Part shown: positions 22,441-34,276 of the stretch, in pieces | How positions within the stretch are numbered: position 1 is the stretch's first letter | Layout: the number at the start of each line of letters is the position of its first letter | NCBI GenBank assembly: GCA_004764695.1 | Contig: SMSO01000031.1 | Coordinates: forward strand, 494,600-558,599 | From: Schizochytrium sp. TIO01 | Lineage: Eukaryota > Sar > Bigyra > Thraustochytrida > Thraustochytriidae | Direction: 5' to 3' | Length of the DNA: 64,000 bases | Translations under genes and position numbers: made by a program | The notes under the pieces: model-generated | The model's input: only the letters and a program-made list of their open reading frames with translations | Told to the model about the DNA's origin: nothing | Database searches by the model: none

Positions 22441-24612
22441 ATGACATCGTCCTCAGAGCCTGGTCCACTATGTACGCAAGAGCTGCACACCAAGAAAAGT
22501 AGGGCCGAAGAAATCAGCAAGACTAGCGACAGCAGTGCCAAGGATTCCGGAGAGACCGACTCAGACCCGAGGGGCTCAGATTTTGCGCACCTCTTCGTTT
22601 TTGCAAATGAAAAGGCAGGGAATGACAAAGGTGGATAAAGATCGCGTGAACCAAGTTGTCTTTGAAATGAGCAAGGGGTCTGAACACTTCAGGGAGGCAC
22701 AACGGCGAGATGAGAGAACCCAAATTGAAGTGCGGAAACTTCGTGAAAAACTAAGCCGAATGCTCGAGTCAGACCTTGCACCTGTACGCTATCGCGTAGA
22801 TGAGCGTGTTGGAAAGCTTTTACAAGAAAGAGATTTAACTCGCATTTACTGTGTTGTAGACATGGACTGCTTTTTTGCGGCTGTAGAAATGAGGGACGAT
22901 CCGAGTCTCGCCCGGAAACCGATGGCTGTCGGAGGCATGTCAATGATCTCAACCACAAACTATCTCGCACGAGAGTATGGTGTTCGCTCTGCAATGCCTG
23001 GATTCATTGCTAAGAAGCTCTGCCCAGACCTCGTATTTGTTAAGAGCAACTTTGACAAATATCGGCAAGCCTCCGCTGAAGTTCGTGAAGTATTCAAAGA
23101 ATACGACCCGGACCACCATGCAGGTAGCCTTGACGAGGCCTACATGGACATCACAGATTATGTAGATGATCGTCTATCTGAAACTGACAAGAGAGACCAA
23201 GCTAAACGTATGGAGTATGCAGCGAAGGTTGTGCATGAAATGAGACAGAAAGTTGCAGATCGTACTAAGCTCACTTGTTCTGCTGGAATTGCGTGTACAA
23301 CAATGCTTGCTAAAATTGGATCAGACAGAAATAAACCCAATGGACAATGTGTGATCCCTTGGGAACCTAAGAAAATGCTTGATTTTGTTCGAGAACTAGC
23401 TATTCGCAAGGTACCTGGTATAGGCAAGGTCACAGAAAAGAAACTCAAGGACGCCTTGGATATTAATTCGGTGCAAGATCTATGGGAGAAGAGATATCTA
23501 TGCGCATATTTACTATCAAAAATTCAAGCAGATTATTTGTTAAGGGTAACTCTTTGCTGTACAGAGTCGTCCTCACGTCGTGATGAGCCTCGAGGTCGTC
23601 AATCCATGGGGATGGAGCGAACCTTCAGTGTAGGCACCAGCAGCCCACAAGAACTTTTCGATACATGCCAAGATATTTGTGGAAAGTTGGCGAATCGATG
23701 TGTAGAGAAAAAAATCTATGGTTATTGTGTGACTTTGAAAATTAAAAAGAGCTCCTTTGAAGTATTTACTCGACAAAAAATGCTTCCAAATGCGGTGCCG
23801 CGCTTGGCTGATGGTTCAGACCTCTTTCCACACGCTCATGAGCTTCTCTCAAAAGAGATGCCATGTAAATTACGGCTTATGGGGATTAAGATCTCAAAAC
23901 TGAGTGCAGCTGGTCCACAAAGTTGCTCCACCAATCAGGTAGCAACGAAAACGTTGCAAGGCTCAATAATGCAGTCTTTTCAAGCAGCTAAGGAAAGACA
24001 CAGTCGACCAGATTCACCTTCTGCAAACTCTGCAACACCTATGCAGTGCCCTCTTTGCGAGCAAACACTTGATGGTCTCTCTCCACTTGAAGCTAACAAG
24101 CACGCGGAGGACTGCCTTACTGGGTGCAGTTATAGGAGCAATGAACCAACTTTCGAAAGTGTCACATCAAACAAAGGGCAACCGAAAATAACCACAGTAC
24201 TGAAAAATGCGTCTAAAAAGAGAGAATATGAAGAGGCGTCTCAACAAGGGCACGGCAAAAAACGACTCCTCTTGAATCGAAGAAAAAACGATCTAATTCC
24301 GCAAAGCTTCAAAGCTTTTGGAAAGCCAATTTGGGAACCCAAAGAGATCGTAGTCAGCATTACCCTAATGCATCTTCACGTGCTCATACAGATGCTGATG
24401 CGGTTATTGTAATTCAGGCAGATGATAACAACTGCACTGAGAGCACTAAAGATAACGAGATCGAAGAAGTTGACGAGATCGAAATTGTCGAGCCACACGC
24501 AGGTTGCCCAGACCGCCAAGGACCTCGCTGCCCGGCTTGTGGAAAACTTTTTGATGTATCCTGTTCTAACAACGAGGTAAATCAGCATCTGGACGCTTGT
24601 CTCATGAAATGA
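22441..24612 (+). CDS. POLK: DNA polymerase kappa (Y family), frame interrupted near both ends
   Basis: A translesion polymerase of the DinB/kappa branch that extends past bulky DNA lesions in the nucleus. The core (22607-24300) shows the kappa N-clasp (MTKVDKDRVNQVVFEMSKGS), palm motif VVDMDCFFAAVEMRDDP with a metal-binding Asp, NFDKYR, the SLDEAYMDIT acidic pair, SAGIACTTMLAKIGSD and IRKVPGIGKVTEKKL. A first UBZ finger (CPLCEQ...NKHAEDC) lies at about 24045-24120. A second (CPACGKLFDV...NQHLDACL) lies at about 24530-24603 in a different frame. The N-terminal 60 codons from the ATG at 22441 are also in a different frame, shifting at about 22618-22622. The segment KAG just before the shift and MTKVDKD just after it align with the known kappa N-terminus, so both frames look real. 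Thus the gene needs one skipped base near 22620 and a compensating shift between about 24300 and 24390. Either the assembly has indels or the gene is damaged. Confidence 0.9.
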
Positions 24613-24934
24613 TGTGTAAATTGCAATATCTATATGTCTCATACGTATTTAACTGATACCATCTCTCTGCTTGTTACTAGCAGAGCGCCAGATGACGAGA
24701 GAAGGCCATGGGAATACATAACACTCAAGTTCCTCGCATAATAAACCATTCGTGGGTTTGGTTAACATTGAGTTGTTACTTTTGGGGTAACAGATTCTCA
24801 TAAAGTAGTTTATTAAAAGCCATTTCAGCATAAAACTCGCATGGCTTTGGTTTTTTCGACCATTCCTAAACAGTCACAATATCTAGTAATTTGAATTACA
24901 GAACTTTCTGGCATGAGCCTTTGAATCCGTCTCT
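24613..24934. other. Short spacer between convergent genes
   Basis: About 320 bases between the Pol kappa stop and the stop of the minus-strand gene beginning at 25489. AT-rich 3' UTR sequence only. Confidence 0.6.
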
Positions 24935-25489
24935 TCAGAGCAACTGCAGGCGTCCCGACTTTCCCTTGGCCCGTCCGCGTTTGCTCGGACCCGCAGATGG
25001 AGCACTACGTTCAGAGTAGGCCACGCCTCGCTGGCGTGCCTTATCTTTACGAGCGCGTGCTTTCTTCGAGAGATTCTTCTGGTTCCCAGCTTTGCCAGCT
25101 TTGCCGCCGGACGACTTGATCGCTGCTCCACTAAGAGAATATTTCGTATCTCCAAGATCACCAGCGCGCTCTTGTGTTGAGTGCACTCTGAGAGCAAACT
25201 GGTCAATTACAGAAAGACCTTTTCCGAAGTTTTCTCGGGAGGTGCTCACGCCTTCATTGTCTTCGAGAAGGCTTTTAGGCCGCACAGGAACTGAGTCGAG
25301 GGCGTCGAACAATGAGGATGCCATGCCGTCAAATTTACGGGCATCTTTGAGTCGTTGCAGTTCCTCAACACGCTGTTCAGCCGCAGACTTCACCGGAGCT
25401 TTCAATGCAGGGCTCCCACCACTTGCTTTTGAGTCTGTCGCAGAGGTCCTAGCGAGTCCACGACTCAGTTCGTCGAGAGCGGATTCCAT
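24935..25489 (-). CDS. Small basic, probably nuclear/nucleolar protein, unknown
   Basis: A 184-residue protein that I do not recognise. It starts with a short helical segment (MESALDELSRGLART), has a charged coiled segment (EQRVEELQRLKDARKFDGM) and a middle part (LSVIDQFALRVHSTQE). It ends with a strongly basic tail (NLSKKARARKDKARQRGVAY, then SKRGRAKGKSG). The tail is reminiscent of small ribosome-biogenesis factors such as Alb1, which is a weak resemblance only. The frame is open upstream to about 25600, but the ATG at 25489 begins a plausible amphipathic helix and was preferred. There is no signal peptide, membrane segment or known motif. Confidence 0.65.
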   Translation of the reverse strand: MESALDELSRGLARTSATDSKASGGSPALKAPVKSAAEQRVEELQRLKDARKFDGMASSLFDALDSVPVRPKSLLEDNEGVSTSRENFGKGLSVIDQFALRVHSTQERAGDLGDTKYSLSGAAIKSSGGKAGKAGNQKNLSKKARARKDKARQRGVAYSERSAPSAGPSKRGRAKGKSGRLQLL

Positions 25490-26560
25490 GATCGACGAAG
25501 AATAGCCAACTAACTCTCCGCCAACCCTTCTGTGGCTCAAAAGCGTACTTGCTTTTTGATACAAGTACCAGTGATGTAGAATTGGATGCTGCCGCCGCAA
25601 TGATCACACAAAGGACTGGCTGGTGAATGATTGATTGACCGACTGAATATGTGCTTATCGCCAAGGTGTTTAATTGTTTCGCTCCGCCACGAACCACTCA
25701 GCTTGTGTCTTTTCCTTATTCTTTCTTGTTTATAATCATAGAGTTTCATCTATACCCCCGTTACTAGTAGAAAGGTATTGGTCCTATTAGTAGATACCTA
25801 CAGTGGGCAAAGGACTGGGTTCTCTGAAACAGATATATTTATTAGAAAATAAAAATTAAATGCGTGAGACCAAAGTCAATGATTGTTCCTGAAAGATGCG
25901 CATATTCTTATTCTTAAACAGGATGCCATAATTTTACTGTAAAGCGCTGCCGATATCTTTGAATTCACTACAGAAGTCCTCTTCCCATTCTCCAGGTATG
26001 AGATGATAGACCAAACAACTCTGGCTCAAACTTTCCGCTCTTAATTTTGGCCCAACATCGCTGTTACAGTTTTTTGTCTTCTTACCACGAGTACTATGAT
26101 CAAACAGAGAATTTAATTGATCAAGTCAACTGTGCAAATTGTAGAATAACAACAGTTTGGAAACGTGCTTTTGATGATATCAAAAGCAACGAGGTCGCTG
26201 ATTAGCAAGTTAGAAAATCAAACACGACGGTATCACACCTCGCTGCATGGCAAGTACGCTACATTGCCTTTGCGAAGCAAGTCGAGACCTATTCCTTAAA
26301 TGAGCTACAACTTTCAAAAGGTCAATAATGCAGCTCCTCGGTTTAAGAATATTTCAAGCTGTAATAGACATATATATCAAAAGCAGTTTTTGATTTACCG
26401 ATTTATGAAATTCACATTTGCAGGCAAAAAGATGGTAGAGCATTACACCTGAATAAAATTGTTGAAGAAGGAAGGTAAATGGCACAAAAAATGATCATAA
26501 GAACAAAGTAGTGTATAGTATCTATAAAACCACAATTTAATGACAGCACAATAGGAGTGT
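25490..26560. other. Spacer with no visible gene
   Basis: About 1.07 kb between two minus-strand genes, AT-rich throughout. It should contain the promoter of the gene starting at 25489 and the 3' UTR of the CFAP97-like gene. Nothing further is recognised. Confidence 0.5.
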
Positions 26561-27304
26561 CTACGCAAGGGGTTCAAGAGACCTCGCATCAGGTGGCGAG
26601 CCAAGGGCTCGAAAATCCGCATAACTTGATGATCCATGACCCCCACCAAGAGATTTATCAAGCTTTTCTCTAGATTGTCGCTGGTATTCAGAATCTAACG
26701 AAGGGATCAATCCGGATCTTGAGCGATCACCCATTTGTTTACCCCCGGAGGCTGTTCGTCCACCACCCGAACCACTTCGTTGGTTTTTACGTTTACTCTT
26801 TTTATTGTTATTGTTGTTACTGCTGCTGCTGCTGCTACCTCCATGCACGGGATACTCGCAGATGTTTTTGACATATTGCTCTTGCAATTTTCGTTCTTCT
26901 TCCCACTGCGCATGATTGTAGTAAGGCTGTCTCTCCTGAATACGTCTCAAGATTTTCTGATTTTCTTCAGTAATTCGCTGCAATTCTTTTTTGCGGAAGG
27001 TTTTGTTAAGGCTCTTCACTTTGCTTGCTGCTTCACTCTTATTGTCAAGGGCCTTTTGTGACATTATGTAAGACATTTTCTCTAGTAAGAGTTTGTTCTC
27101 ACGTTCAATTTTGAGAAATCGCTCCTCCATTTGCGCTTCCCTCTTCTTGTTATTTGTCAAGTGTGAGGGCTTCTTCGGTGGTTTGTTGTCAATAGCCGGG
27201 CGCATTGTCTTCAAGCGCTCCCGATGCGCCTTTTGGCGCTGTTCGATTTGTTTCGCATATAGAAATTTATTAGAACACGGGTTCGCAGCGCGTCCTCGAA
27301 ACAT
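26561..27304 (-). CDS. CFAP97/hemingway family axonemal protein (CFAP97D-like)
   Basis: A 247-residue protein with the conserved hemingway core in its first half: HRERLKTMRPAIDNKPPKKP, then SHLTNNKKREAQMEERFLKI, then ERENKLLLEKMSYIM. In animals the family is tied to motile cilia and sperm flagella, and CFAP97D1 has the same short architecture. After the core come a helical, charged region (KELQRITEENQKILRRIQ) and a Ser/Asn/Lys-rich low-complexity tail ending in a Gly/Ser-rich segment. The start used is the ATG at 27304 (MFRGRAAN); the frame is open a further 21 codons but has no ATG there. Its presence indicates an organism with a flagellate stage, such as a zoospore. The family is reliable; the exact orthologue is not. 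Confidence 0.85.
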   Translation of the reverse strand: MFRGRAANPCSNKFLYAKQIEQRQKAHRERLKTMRPAIDNKPPKKPSHLTNNKKREAQMEERFLKIERENKLLLEKMSYIMSQKALDNKSEAASKVKSLNKTFRKKELQRITEENQKILRRIQERQPYYNHAQWEEERKLQEQYVKNICEYPVHGGSSSSSSNNNNNKKSKRKNQRSGSGGGRTASGGKQMGDRSRSGLIPSLDSEYQRQSREKLDKSLGGGHGSSSYADFRALGSPPDARSLEPLA

Positions 27305-29103
27305 GATGATGAACCTTACTTCGTTAAGTCTACGACTGGGTTTCCCAACTCGTTTTTTACGTGACAAAGTTTGGGTGTTAAGCTGGGCAGACTTAGACTA
27401 AATAAAGTCCCTGCCAGCTCCTGATTCTGCACCGCTCTGCCTTGCACTCTCCTCAATGACAATACGTGATTTCGAATGTGTAGGGGTATGCCTTGAATAA
27501 AGACACGGGGCAGCAGCTGCGCTGTGCGGTGCCTCGTAATTACCTTGAACGAGGCGCCAAGCTCTAATGTTTTGACGCGAATAATTGCAAGGGTGTCTGG
27601 TTCAAGCTTGCGCTTTCCCTCGCAGCCAGCGTTGTGTTGTAAATTTACAGTAGCAGCCTGACTTATCTACAGAGCTAGCGTCCACTCAGAACGTTTATGT
27701 TCTTATCAACTGTACTTCGATTCTCTTTTCTGAATATTTTAAAGCTTGATTTTCTTATTTGGAGTTCTCGTTTCTACCCTTCACTATTGGTATATATATA
27801 TATATATATAAATATGCATATATATATATTGTTTGTGCTCTTTTTATAAATCTTTGAAGTGGCGACCAAAATCAAACATAATAGAGCAAAACAGACTATG
27901 TAATAGACCTGAAGAATAATAGGAAAAAATCGATTTTGTTCGAACTTTTACCAGCTTCTGCCTTTGTTAATTCTCTTCATCCTTGTCTTTTCGGATGAGA
28001 GGTCATTCCTTTATAAATTGCAGAGACGAGAGGGTGTGTACTAGTATGTCGCTTAACGGATCTTTTCTTGGTAAAGGATAACTTAGCCTACTACTAGTAG
28101 TTTTTTTGTTTTTTTTCCTTAGTACGGAAGAAATGAAAATATGTACCTGTCACGTGAGTATTTCAACGCCTACGAATTAACAGCTAGTTTGAGCCAGAAC
28201 ACATGGAAAGGTTAAAAAGAACTTTGTATGTGTGCACTACAAATTTCAATTTCCAGTTAAGCAAGCGCGAACGCCTGCAACAGCTTTATTTTTAGAGTTA
28301 AATAACTTCAAAGTTTGCTTTTTTTCTTTTTTGCTTTTTTAAAATTGTTTTTTCTTTCTTTCTTCTTCTTCTTAAAAATACAATAATAATAATAATAATC
28401 AATAATGAATTTTACTTAAACAATAATAATAAGGAACTTTTAATTTTCTAATAAAGAAAGTATCATGATATGATATGCCTGACACTAAAAAACAAACAAA
28501 CAAACAAACAAAAACAACAACTAGATTGCAAGATCTTTGGGTATTCTGAAAAGCAAGAAGGGTTGTGTGAGGCGGGGGATATTGTACCCTTATTTTAGTT
28601 AGCACAACAGAACGCCAAAAATTATGTTTTAAATCATAGGAGCTACCACTGATCGAACGATTTGTACACAAGTCTTGTAATGACAGAGAAACAGTAGCAC
28701 TTTAAAGCAGTCGTGTGGTCACTATCATTATGTGTGCAAATATGCTTGCATCTGCACGAAAGAGTCAAATTCGAGCAAGTTAAGCAAAGGAAAAATGATA
28801 AATCTTTAATGTAATAAATGTATGAAACATCTTTTAAAAGCACCGGCTACCTTACCTGGTAGACCTACTAAACTGAATGAATGATACAAAGTTCCCTGGG
28901 CAGATAGATATTTACTCACTGATTTAATAGATGATTTGTTTATTTTTTTTAAAGAAAAAAAAGCGCAGAGAACTCTAAAAAAGTAGAAGCTTTATGTATG
29001 AAGAAAATAGACTAGACAACTAGACAAACTATATAAGAATTCAAAATTGAGAAACAAAGGTTTCTTGACGATTAGGTGCCAGAAAAGGAATTTCAAGATG
29101 CAA
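27305..29103. repeat. AT-rich spacer with TA, AAT and AAAC microsatellites
   Basis: About 1.8 kb with no gene. It contains a TA dinucleotide run at about 27791-27829 interrupted by AATATGC, T-rich tracts near 28100 and 28320-28370, an AAT run at 28380-28400 and an AAAC run at 28490-28512. Confidence 0.7.
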
Positions 29104-30273
29104 TTAAATCACAGGTTTTGCTGTATTTTGGAAAGACTTCTTAAACAGGAAACCATCATTCGCAAACAAACATCGGTAAGCAATGTTCCGTGCAGTGCGT
29201 TCCAGCAAAGTTTCCGAGGTTCGAAACCAACCAATGTACTTTGAAGCATTAATAATTTGCGAAGTCACAGGCTCGCGAATTTTGTAGTAGCGTGCCAAAG
29301 CAGCATCAATATTGTCAGGGTCCTCAGCAAGAAGGCGGGCGAGACAAGTAGCATCTTGAATAGCCTGATTAGCTCCCTGTCCCATAAATGGGGTAGCAGC
29401 ATGAGCAGCGTCACCCATTAGAACCACTCGGTCGTTAACCCAATTCACTGCTTTTGGAGGTGTGTGGTAGAGCCCAAAATGCATGGCACGTGATGCATAA
29501 CGAGTGATTTCACTTGTAGATTCATGAATATGATCGGTGGCTGCCCAATCACTGTCACAAGGTGGCTTTTTAGCTCTGTAAGCATAACCAAGAGTCCACT
29601 CACGTTTACTTCCGCAAGCAAAAGCTGTTTGGCACGTCCCTTTCCCAATTGTTTCGGTAATTGATCCCTCCTCAAAGCGCCCGTCACCATATTGCTTAAT
29701 ATGTGAATCAGGGATGACGCAGTAATACATGGAAAGTCCAGAGTATTGACGTTCCCATGTTTTGTCGAACAGTTCGCATTTCACTTGGCTTTTGATGCCG
29801 TCAGCTCCAATCAAAAGATCAAACGGTATGCTCTCCTTTTGGGTGTGGACGATTCGTGCATCTTGGTCTACCTTGACAACACGCTTGCCGCACTCGACGG
29901 TCCCCTTTGGCAAAGTATGGTACAAAAGCATTTGCAATTCATCGCGCATGAACTGGGCCATACTTGGTGGGTCGCCCACAAGATCTGTTGCAGAGACTGA
30001 GCGAAAGACAGTTCCGTCATCAAACAGCGTGCGGAACCGCAATGGAGTGACGCCAATCTTGTCGATCTTGTCAGCAAGGACTGGGATGTTGCGTAAACAT
30101 TGAAGCCCACCAGATAACGTAAAGCCTGCTCCCAGTTTGGGGCGCAGAACTGGCACCGCCTCAAGAACTCGAACATGTACTCTATCTCCCATGCGGTGGA
30201 GAAGCTCATGCGCCATGGCAAGCCCACCGGTGCCTGCTCCGGCCACGACAACTCGAAGTGGTTTCGACGACAT
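29104..30273 (-). CDS. FAD-dependent monooxygenase (UbiH / zeaxanthin-epoxidase-like family)
   Basis: A 389-residue group A flavoprotein monooxygenase, which would use NAD(P)H, FAD and oxygen to hydroxylate or epoxidise a substrate that cannot be named from sequence. Motifs are the N-terminal dinucleotide fold VVVAGAGTGGLAMAHEL, the DG motif LLIGADGIKS, and the GD motif VVLMGDAAHAATPFMGQGAN where FAD ribityl phosphate is bound. The order and spacing fit the aromatic hydroxylase / zeaxanthin epoxidase fold. The ATG at 30273 (MSSKPLRVVVAG) places the Rossmann fold right at the N-terminus, so no signal or transit peptide is seen. The frame is open 15 codons further without an ATG. Candidate roles include carotenoid, quinone or salicylate-type oxidation. 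Confidence 0.9.
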   Translation of the reverse strand: MSSKPLRVVVAGAGTGGLAMAHELLHRMGDRVHVRVLEAVPVLRPKLGAGFTLSGGLQCLRNIPVLADKIDKIGVTPLRFRTLFDDGTVFRSVSATDLVGDPPSMAQFMRDELQMLLYHTLPKGTVECGKRVVKVDQDARIVHTQKESIPFDLLIGADGIKSQVKCELFDKTWERQYSGLSMYYCVIPDSHIKQYGDGRFEEGSITETIGKGTCQTAFACGSKREWTLGYAYRAKKPPCDSDWAATDHIHESTSEITRYASRAMHFGLYHTPPKAVNWVNDRVVLMGDAAHAATPFMGQGANQAIQDATCLARLLAEDPDNIDAALARYYKIREPVTSQIINASKYIGWFRTSETLLERTARNIAYRCLFANDGFLFKKSFQNTAKPVI

Positions 30274-31574
30274 GATCAATATCTGATTATTGCCTGTTGT
30301 TTCCCTTTGCACAGTCACCGCAAGAAGCCTCTTTGACCCAGAGGTGGAAGACGCAACAGTGTCACGAGAGACGCGGTGACGCCGCCACCACCACCTGAGA
30401 TGGTGACGACGATGAGTGCAGTGTTCTCCTGAGCCTCTTCACCCTTGCGTGCCGTCGTCGGCGTTTGCGGCTTTGCAGTCGCGTGCGCAGCCACAAAGTT
30501 TAATTGTTTATGTATTCAAAAGCTTTCTTTCTTTATTTGTTTCATTTCTTCCCTTGATTGATCGATTGTATTTACATTTAATTTTTCTTTCAAAGCTAGA
30601 TACCCTACCTACTAGGTACCTCCTACTACCTACCTACCACCTGCCTACTATCGATAGTTAGCATACTCATACTCACTCCTATCCGACTTAGTCCTCTGAC
30701 AGGGGTAAACAAAAACTCTAATGGCAAAGTCCCTCGTATCGACTATACGTACTCTAGTAGGCACTACTCAGAGGTATAGGACCAGCCAGTCTGATAATTA
30801 ATGCCTGCGCACACACAGTTACCGATCAAGAGCTCCTTCAGTCTTGAGACTGAGTGTTTTAAGAAGATGCTTGAACGAGCTCCTTCCCATCTTCAAAGCT
30901 GCTCTCAACTTGAAGTCGCGGCCCCTGCTTTGAGAGTGAGGTCATCCATTTGCACCATGTTTTACTACTCCATAAAATCCCGAAGAACGAGCGCTTGGAG
31001 GACTACCTTGATCGAAGAAGACCTCACGGTTCATTCGAGGGCCTTTATCGCCGTCTCAGCTCTCCATGGGAAATTTCACGCCAAACGTATCAAAATCGAA
31101 GTGCTCATTCCATAGTCGATGAACAACTCCATTTCTGCTTCTGCGCAACACCAGAGGCGAAGACAAATAAATAAATCCCTTCTGCTCGGAGAAGAGGCGA
31201 ACAGGCGTCAGTGACTTCGATGACTGGAACTGGACGAAAACAAGGACACCATCAGTAACGTGAGACACTCGCAGGTGCAGGGGTCCTCGACTTACCTCCT
31301 CGCGTGCGAGATCTCCTCCGTTAACTCAATCCTTTTGAACTCGGAGTCAGCACAAGCCCAAGCAGAGCCTTCCTTCGCCTTCGATTGATTGATAGACCCG
31401 AAGTCATCACCACATTTAGGCTCACGCATCATCACAGGAATCTCTACTCTACTACTGCTAGCTAGTGGCAATTATAACGATGATGATGAGGAGGATGATA
31501 GTACTCAAATAGTGATAGCCAGTCTCAGTCTAAGAGTCACAGAGATCTTTTTAAGCAAGTCAAATTATTAAAAG
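30274..31574. other. Spacer upstream of the FAD monooxygenase
   Basis: About 1.3 kb with no supported gene. It includes presumed promoter sequence for the minus-strand monooxygenase, followed by ACCTACC/CTACTAC tetramer clusters at 30600-30660. Two overlapping open frames at 30801-31174 have no recognisable protein character. Confidence 0.4.
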
Positions 31575-31596
31575 CAATCAATACATCAATCAGTAC

Positions 31597-31628
<32 letters not shown>

Positions 31629-31709
31629 GTACATCAATCAGTACATCAATCAGTACATCAATCAGTACATCAATCAGTACATCAATCAATCAATCAATCA
31701 ATCAATCAG
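31575..31709. repeat. ATCA array with regularly spaced CAGTACAT units
   Basis: About 135 bases of ATCA tetramers. In the middle it becomes a 12-bp unit ATCAATCAGTAC repeated several times. It mirrors, on the other strand, the GATT/GGTACATT array at 15081-15236. A short GAGT run follows at 31784-31810. Confidence 0.93.
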
Positions 31710-34276
31710 CAGCAGTGTTCGAGAGATGAGGTCCTCTTGAGAGAACAAAACAAAAACAAAGGGTGTGTGTTGAGTGGGAGTGATGAGTGAGTGAGTGAGT
31801 GAGTGAGTGTGCTTGAAGCACAGAATAGATAGATACCGTGGCGAGCAATGCAGATCAGTGCTTGACGCGGCGAGTAAGTTTCCAGACCCGCTTGCGTTCT
31901 TTCTCCGCCTAAGCGTTGAGTCTGTATTCGATCTCTGATTAAGCACTGCAAATTCAGTAGAGGTACATATCCTCAACCTCTCAGCATTCGACACAGAGAC
32001 AGACCCGAGTCACTTTTCTTTTCTTTCCCGTTGGTTCTATTCTGCAAACTCTGCCGCATGGAAAGACGAAACGACATCTGGGTTTTACTGCAAGGCAAGG
32101 CTCTTCATTCTTCCACCAGGTAGTGAAAAGCAAGCAAGCAAGCAGCGGTAGCTAGCTAGTATGAATCGAGAGCTGGAGGCAGTGGTTCTGGCGGAGACAT
32201 GACGGAGAGATTGCGCTGCGTTGACTACTACTGCTGCCGAGATCCAAATTTGCGGAATTCAGTTCTAGTTGACCACTGTTGTCGTCAACACAACTTCGAA
32301 AGAGAAGAGGTAGATTAAGGTTTTTGTTTGTTTCTCTGTTTCTTTAGACTACTGCTAGTGGTTATCACTATCACCTCTAGAGTAATGGAAGGATGAATAA
32401 AATAAAATAAAGTAACAAATATGCAAATATGAGGGACTTTTTTTCTTTTTTTTTTTTCAAATTTAAATAACAATGATAAATTAATAATAATAAAATAACT
32501 CTTTAGAAATAAAATATTGCTTTTCAAATTTCCTAGCGCATTGATGTGGACTACCTACTACTAACAGGAGTGTACAAAATCCCTTGACTAAAGTTGTACC
32601 TGCTAGTAGTACTAGGATCCAAATTTGCAAGAAATGACTGCTAGGTGTAATCTACCTAACTCTACTTGTAGCGGGTGCATTCTTCATCTTTACAATTTTA
32701 ATTACTATGTACATACAGCAACAAAGAAGCACACGACATATATAACTGTGCATCCCAGTAGAACTTTAAAAAGGTATATGATCTAGTTGTTCTCTAGCTA
32801 GATGTGGTGGAATCAATACGTTATATTTAGAGAAGGGTCTCGCTGTTGTGTTTTTATGTTTTATGTTTGTTTGTTTGCTTACTTGCTTGCTTGCTTTTTT
32901 TTTCCTTTTTTTTTTTGAATTTAGATACTACGTACCTGCTTCTTCGTTATTTTCCCTTGCGATTTTAAAGAAAATAGAGAAATAGCTTATAAAAGGCTGC
33001 AGATTCCATAACGGGACCTTTTGCCGTGCTTATTTGTCAGCTGTATGCGTATTCGCCCCCAGAAAGTATGTGATCCAAACCCAATTCTGAAACCCCTCTC
33101 TTGACTGTCTGTTATTATCGATCAATCGATAAATTCGGAGTTGTGTGTCATATTGAAGTCCTTCAAGTAACCAAAGCTGTTTGAGTTCTGTAACAGCAAT
33201 GGTTTGTACCAGCATTATATCTTTCATCTGAAGACAATTCTAGTTTGGACTGTTTAATTAACTGAAGAAGTCAGATAAGTTCTGCGTATGAAGAAAAACG
33301 AAAGAGAAAAGGTTGAGGTGGCGATCTTCAGTACTTTCTATATCTCTTTTCAGGGAGTTTCTTGTTATAGTTAAACATATTTGCTGTACTCATTCTATTC
33401 TGCAAGCACTTGTTTGAATTTAACAAAGTAGAGCCGGTTCATAAAATCTGGTTGAAAGAAAATAAAGATAATAATAAACATTGCCGGACTGTAGCACATA
33501 CGCGCTGTTTTTGTTACCAGTTTTTTCCTTTTAAATATTCTATGCAAATAGAATATCCAAGGAAGCATTTCAGAATCAAATTATATGTTTCTCTCAAAGT
33601 ACAAAGTAAACCAAATTAAGTTTTTAACATCAATATATGTGTATTTGTTAATCTTGCGATTATTATAAACCAAAACACGTGTACGAGAGCTGATTGAAAG
33701 GTCGCCCCTCTAATACTTATTTTCATCTCTTGTCAGAGAGAATCTTCAGATTCATTTCTCCAGCTAGATCCTATCTCTTCGTCACCTTTTTCTTGCATAA
33801 TATCTATCGTCATACGATTGTTTTCAACACTCGGCAAACCATTCTACTTTATGCACTAGTTGGAGAACTGAAGTGCTCGTACTGATGTGCTGTCTTACTA
33901 GTGACTTATGTATCCATATTGACCAACATATTGACCAACATGTTGACTGTCATGTCACTTTTAGCGCATGCTTCTGGAGTATTACTCAGCGATGGAGGCA
34001 ACCCAACTGCTCTGGACGCTAACTATATTCGAAAGATTCTGCTATAATAAATTATTGTAAAGGCAGGCACCTAGGTGCCTATGTGACCCTATCACTCTCA
34101 CGACTTATAGGCTATTATCAGCTGTGATGTGTAGTACTCAGTTTTTTAATAGTATCTTTTTGCTTTGCGAGTAAAAATATGCGACCCTCTTTATTCAATG
34201 TTATTAGTAATGAGGGAGAGAAAGAAAATGTAAAACCAAATTCCCTTCACAACCTTAAAATATATCGTGCTTCGGC
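31710..34276. other. AT-rich spacer before the ABC transporter
   Basis: About 2.5 kb without a supported gene. It shows poly-T/poly-A tracts near 32430-32460 and 32890-32925, a CTTG/GCTT run around 32875-32895, and a run of repeated TTGACCAACAT units at 33925-33950. All open frames are short and AT-biased. Confidence 0.5.

Noticed and set aside
24338-24400. GTAGTCAG as an 8-base intron explaining the frame change at the Pol kappa C-terminus
   Set aside because: Eight bases is far too short to be spliced; the agreement with the frame requirement is coincidental.
31575-31709. Regularly spaced repeat resembling a CRISPR array
   Set aside because: The spacers are not unique; the whole region is a tetranucleotide array in a eukaryotic genome.
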